Assembly (NCBI RefSeq): GCF_001687105.1
Contig: NZ_CP014595.1
Span: 1,759,001-1,823,000 of the forward strand
DNA from: Salipiger sp. CCB-MM3
GTDB taxonomy: Bacteria; Pseudomonadota; Alphaproteobacteria; Rhodobacterales; Rhodobacteraceae
Reading direction: 5' to 3'
DNA length: 64,000 nucleotides
Shown here: positions 61,097 through 64,000 of the stretch, one piece after another
Layout: every line of letters starts with the position of its first letter
How positions within the stretch are numbered: position 1 is the first letter of the stretch
Translations under genes and position numbers: made by a program
Notes under the pieces: model-generated
Seen by the model: only the letters and a program-made list of their open reading frames with translations
Databases searched by the model: none
What the model was told of the DNA's origin: nothing

Positions 61097-61816
61097 ATGC
61101 AGCCCATCTACGCCATCGGCGACATCCACGGTCAGCTTGAACGCCTTCACGAGGCACTTGCGATGATTGCGCGCGACGAACACGCAGGCGCGCCCATCGT
61201 CTTTCTGGGGGACTACGTGGATAGGGGCCCCGACGCGCGCGGGGTGATCGACTTGCTGATGCAGGGGCAGGCCGAGGGCAAGCCATGGGTCTGTCTGATG
61301 GGCAACCATGATCGCTACCTGCTGAGGTTTCTCGAAAACCCGCGCTACAAAGACCCGAATGTCTCGCGGCCGCTGATCTGGACCGATCCACCGCTTGGCG
61401 GGGCCAAGACGCTGGCCTCTTACGGCGTCGACGTGAGCGAGGGGCGCGCGATTGAGGACATCCATGCCGACGCGTTGGAGGCGATCCCGCAGGCGCATCG
61501 CGACTGGATCGCGGGGCTGCCGCGCCTGCACGAGACCGATGAGCACATCTTCGTCCACGCAGGCCTGCGGCCGGGTGTGCTGCTCAACTATCAGAAAGAG
61601 GATGATCTGGTGTGGATCCGCGGGCCCTTCCTTGACTGGAGGGGCGCTTGGGGGCGGCTGGTGGTGCATGGGCACACCGCGCTCGATGTGCCCATGCTCT
61701 ATCCCAACCGGCTCAACATGGATGGCGGCGCGGGCTATGGCCGCCCGCTTTATCCCGCGCTTCTACTGGGCCGCGACGCGTTCCTGCTCGGACCCATGGG
61801 GCGCGTCCGCCTGTAG
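61097..61816 (+). CDS. PPP family serine/threonine-type metallophosphatase
   Basis: A 239-residue phosphatase of the PrpA/lambda type. All metal-binding motifs are seen: GDIHGQLERL near 8-17, GDYVDRGPDARG near 38-49, GNHDRYLL near 72-79, and HVGL-type plus VHGHTALD near 195-202. It may act on phosphoproteins or small phosphoesters such as Ap4A. A late PLYPALLLGRDAFLLG segment makes the C-terminal strand. AAAGGA precedes the ATG. Its 3' end overlaps the convergent SulP gene by 54 nt. Confidence 0.91.
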   Translation: MQPIYAIGDIHGQLERLHEALAMIARDEHAGAPIVFLGDYVDRGPDARGVIDLLMQGQAEGKPWVCLMGNHDRYLLRFLENPRYKDPNVSRPLIWTDPPLGGAKTLASYGVDVSEGRAIEDIHADALEAIPQAHRDWIAGLPRLHETDEHIFVHAGLRPGVLLNYQKEDDLVWIRGPFLDWRGAWGRLVVHGHTALDVPMLYPNRLNMDGGAGYGRPLYPALLLGRDAFLLGPMGRVRL

Positions 61817-63523
61817 CGCGCACCACGCCTGATACTGCGACAGGAACACCCGGCCCGAGAGCTCTTCGAGGAAGTGCGAGCGCTTGAGCCGATCCATCAC
61901 CGGGCCTTTCACCTCGGTCAGATGCAGGGTGATCCCTTGCTCATCAAGGCGGCGGTTGATCTCTTCGAGCGTTTCCAGCGCGCTCATGTCCACCTCGTTG
62001 ACCGCCGGGAACATCAGCACCACGTGGCGCAGGTTCTGGCATTCGGCGACGCGGGTCAGCACGTATTCCTCGAGGAAGCGGGCGTTGACGAAGTAGAGGC
62101 TCTCATCGACCCGCAGCGTCAGCACGCCGGGCAGAGTTTCCACCTCATGCCGAAGCACGTTGCGGAAGTGATGCGTGCCCGGCACCAGTCCAACCTCGGC
62201 CACATGCGGCTTCGAGGTCTTGTAGAGATGCAGCAGGATCGACAGCAGCACGCCCGCAGAGACGCCTACTTCGACGCCCACGAGCAGGGTCAGCACGATG
62301 GTCGCTGAGACGGCGGTGAAATCTACCTTCGAATAGACCCAAGTCTTCTTGAGGATCGAGAAATCGACGAGGCTCAGCACGGCGACGATGATCGTCGCGG
62401 CCAGTGTGGCCTTCGGCAGGAAGAACAGCAGCGGGGTCAGCACCAGCGTCGCGAGGCCGATGCCCACGGCGGTATAGGCGCCTGCCGCGGGGGTTTCCGC
62501 GCCTGCGTCGAAGTTCACCACCGAGCGCGAGAAGCCCCCCGTCACCGGAAAGCCGCCCGAGAGGGCCGAGCCGATATTGGACGCGCCAAGGCCGATGAGT
62601 TCCTGATCCGGGTCGATCCGCTGGCGGCGCTTGGCGGCGAGGGTCTGTGCGACCGAGACGGATTCCACAAAGCCGATGATCGAAATCAGGATCGCGGGCA
62701 TCAGCAGGGTCTTCCACATCGACGGATCCAGCGAAGGGGCCGAAAGCGGTGGCAGGCCCATGGGCACTTCGCCGACGACCTTCACGCCCACCTCATTGAG
62801 GCCAAATCCCCAGCTCAGCAGGGTGGTCACCGCCACGGCGGCCACCGGGCCGGCCTTGGCGAGGATGTCGGCCATGCGCGGGCCCAGCCCCATGCTGCGC
62901 AGCAGCGGCTTCAGCCCCTTGCGCACCCAGAACAGAAAGGCGGTGGCGGCGACGCCGATGGCCAGCGTGATGAAGTTCGTTTCCGGCAGATGCGCGACCA
63001 GCGAGCCGACAAGCTCGACCAGCGTGTGGCCCTCGGCGCTGATGCCGAAGATATGCTTGAGCTGGGAGGCGGCGATCAGCACGCCCGAGGCAGTGATGAA
63101 CCCCGCGATCACCGGGTGGCTGAGGAAGTTGGCAAGAAAGCCGAGCCGCAGCACGCCGATGAGCACGAGGAAGGCGCCCGAGATGAAGGCCAGCGTGACC
63201 GCCGCCAGCGCGATCTGCGCCGGATCGCTGAGGCCCAGCTGGCCGATCGCGGCGGCGGTCATCAGCGAGACCACGGCCACCGGGCCCACCGCCAGTGCGC
63301 GGCTGGTGCCAAAGATCGCATAGGCCACCAGCGGCAGGATCGAGGCGTAAAGACCCATCTCGGCAGGCAGCCCCGCGAGCAGGGCATAGGCCAGCGATTG
63401 CGGGATCAGCATGATCGTCACGATGACAGCGGCCACGAGGTCGGAGGTCGCGGTGTCGCGGTCGTATCGGCTGGCCCAGTCGAGGATCGGCAGGTAGCGG
63501 GACAGGCGGCGAGGGATCTGCAT
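61763..63523 (-). CDS. SulP family anion permease with STAS domain
   Basis: A 586-residue SulP transporter. The membrane domain of about 12 helices starts near residue 30 (LVAAVIVTIMLIPQSLAYAL, the family hallmark) and includes GASNIGSALSGGFPVTGGFS. The C-terminal cytoplasmic STAS domain begins near 450 and holds NLRHVVLMFPAVNEVDMSAL. Sulfate, bicarbonate or another anion may be carried. The adjacent sulfide:quinone oxidoreductase makes sulfur anions plausible but not proven. AGGACA is before the ATG. Confidence 0.93.
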   Translation of the reverse strand: MQIPRRLSRYLPILDWASRYDRDTATSDLVAAVIVTIMLIPQSLAYALLAGLPAEMGLYASILPLVAYAIFGTSRALAVGPVAVVSLMTAAAIGQLGLSDPAQIALAAVTLAFISGAFLVLIGVLRLGFLANFLSHPVIAGFITASGVLIAASQLKHIFGISAEGHTLVELVGSLVAHLPETNFITLAIGVAATAFLFWVRKGLKPLLRSMGLGPRMADILAKAGPVAAVAVTTLLSWGFGLNEVGVKVVGEVPMGLPPLSAPSLDPSMWKTLLMPAILISIIGFVESVSVAQTLAAKRRQRIDPDQELIGLGASNIGSALSGGFPVTGGFSRSVVNFDAGAETPAAGAYTAVGIGLATLVLTPLLFFLPKATLAATIIVAVLSLVDFSILKKTWVYSKVDFTAVSATIVLTLLVGVEVGVSAGVLLSILLHLYKTSKPHVAEVGLVPGTHHFRNVLRHEVETLPGVLTLRVDESLYFVNARFLEEYVLTRVAECQNLRHVVLMFPAVNEVDMSALETLEEINRRLDEQGITLHLTEVKGPVMDRLKRSHFLEELSGRVFLSQYQAWCALQADAPHGSEQERVAAQ

Positions 63524-63620
63524 GGGCGGTGTCCTGAGTTGCGCTCGCCCCGGTGGGAGCCGGGGTTTGGACTCTATATATTCTTAGAGCTGAATTTGTG
63601 AAGCGGGAAACGTATTTCCC

Positions 63621-63658
63621 CCAAAATAGTCTTGGCGCGGAACAGCGTCCGCGCCAAG
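63621..63658 (-). terminator. Probable terminator after the sulfide:quinone oxidoreductase gene
   Basis: On the minus strand CTTGGCGCGGA and TCCGCGCCAAG (63631-63641 and 63648-63658) form an 11-bp stem with a six-base loop, followed by ACTATTTTGG. The T-run is short. It begins 22 nt past the gene stop. Confidence 0.7.
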
Positions 63659-63680
63659 CTCCACTTGCTGGGAAGATTTA

Positions 63681-64000
63681 TCAAGATGCCGAGACCGGTT
63701 CGGGTTTCGCCATCCATTCTTTCCCGCGCAGCATCGCCTTCCAATAGACCGGCGGAAGGATTTGCTCTTTCAGAAGCCACGCGGCGCGAGTCGGCTTGGT
63801 GCCGTCGATCAGCCATTTGGGGAAGCTGGGCAGCAGCGTCCCGCCATAGCCGAACTCCGCCAGCACGATCTTGCCCCGCTCCACCGTCAGCGGGCAGGAG
63901 CCATAGCCGTTGTAAAGCGCCACGGGCGCCTTGCCGTCGATGTCGGCGGCGACGTTCTCGGCCACCACGGGCGCCTGCATCCGCGCGGCGGCGGCGGTCT
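63681..64000 (-). CDS. sqr: Sulfide:quinone oxidoreductase (C-terminal part; gene runs off the window)
   Basis: The last 106 codons of a flavoprotein. The frame begins in TAAAARMQAPVVAENV at the window edge and contains NGYGSCPLTVERGKIVLAEF, whose Cys is the C-terminal catalytic cysteine of sulfide:quinone oxidoreductases, followed by GYGGTLLPSFPKWLIDG and a membrane-contacting tail AWLLKEQILPPVYWKAMLRG. It oxidises sulfide and passes electrons to quinone at the membrane. The FAD-binding domain and two further cysteines lie outside the window. The stop is 22 nt before the terminator. Confidence 0.85.
   Translation of the reverse strand, partial: TAAAARMQAPVVAENVAADIDGKAPVALYNGYGSCPLTVERGKIVLAEFGYGGTLLPSFPKWLIDGTKPTRAAWLLKEQILPPVYWKAMLRGKEWMAKPEPVSAS

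Overview
The window is chromosomal DNA from a high-G+C alphaproteobacterium, most likely a member of the Rhodobacterales (Roseobacter type). The evidence is gene order and family content: rpoZ-rsh-pdxJ-acpS-lepB-rnc-era on one strand, a triple peptide deformylase cluster ahead of fmt, a ChoX-type choline-binding protein, the alphaproteobacterial families DUF1491, DUF2125 and DUF2794, and a serC leader that looks like the alphaproteobacterial serC RNA. I see no rRNA, tRNA, CRISPR array, integrase, transposase or phage gene. The genus cannot be fixed from the sequence alone.

Layout. 1-3100: DNA and stress functions (DUF4186, an IMPACT-family protein, Ada), a rhodanese and a GntR/FCD regulator with a palindrome in front of it. 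3100-15100, almost all on the minus strand: rpoZ-rsh-DUF2062-pdxJ-acpS-lepB-rnc-(DMT exporter)-era-DUF1491, then recO-pgsA-moaD-moaE, interrupted by one plus-strand membrane gene at 5514-6155; folK lies beside rpoZ. 15200-20000, plus strand: NYN-domain protein, YqaA-type membrane protein, ispH-ACT protein, then DUF3429-methyltransferase-rnhA-TRIC channel, with overlapping starts and stops. 20000-25800: MalY/PatB lyase, def1-def2-def3-fmt, a GlsB-type protein, a glutathionyl-hydroquinone reductase and a lone receiver protein. 25800-33640: MltB-type transglycosylase, lipoprotein, amidase, UbiH-type hydroxylase, DUF2125 and an SDR/enoyl-CoA hydratase pair. 33700-41400: NIT-domain chemoreceptor, orphan ChoX, adenine deaminase, a hypothetical acidic protein, a cation/Ca2+ exchanger, a second GlsB protein and dapD. 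41600-46640: RHH protein, glyoxalase-like protein with a Tat-exported GMC dehydrogenase pair, threonine dehydratase and LOG-family protein. 46700-56280: WbpM/CapD-type dehydratase, asd, small hypothetical genes, beta-carbonic anhydrase, and an M17 peptidase-NlpC/P60-ureohydrolase run. 56400-64000: dgt, serC-serA, PPP phosphatase, SulP transporter and the C-terminal end of a sulfide:quinone oxidoreductase cut by the window edge.

Together these are mostly housekeeping functions: translation start and N-terminal processing (def, fmt), the stringent response (rsh, rpoZ), RNA processing (rnc, era, rnhA), cofactor synthesis (moaD, moaE, pdxJ, folK, ispH), lysine-branch and serine synthesis (asd, dapD, serC, serA) and cell-envelope enzymes. 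I found no clear new multi-gene system. The most unusual signals are non-coding or small-scale: two copies of a paired TTCGAA palindrome with compensatory changes, five copies of a hairpin-plus-tail intergenic repeat in two subfamilies, a third deformylase that lacks two catalytic-site residues, a coupled 11-codon leader ORF, and the serC leader RNA.
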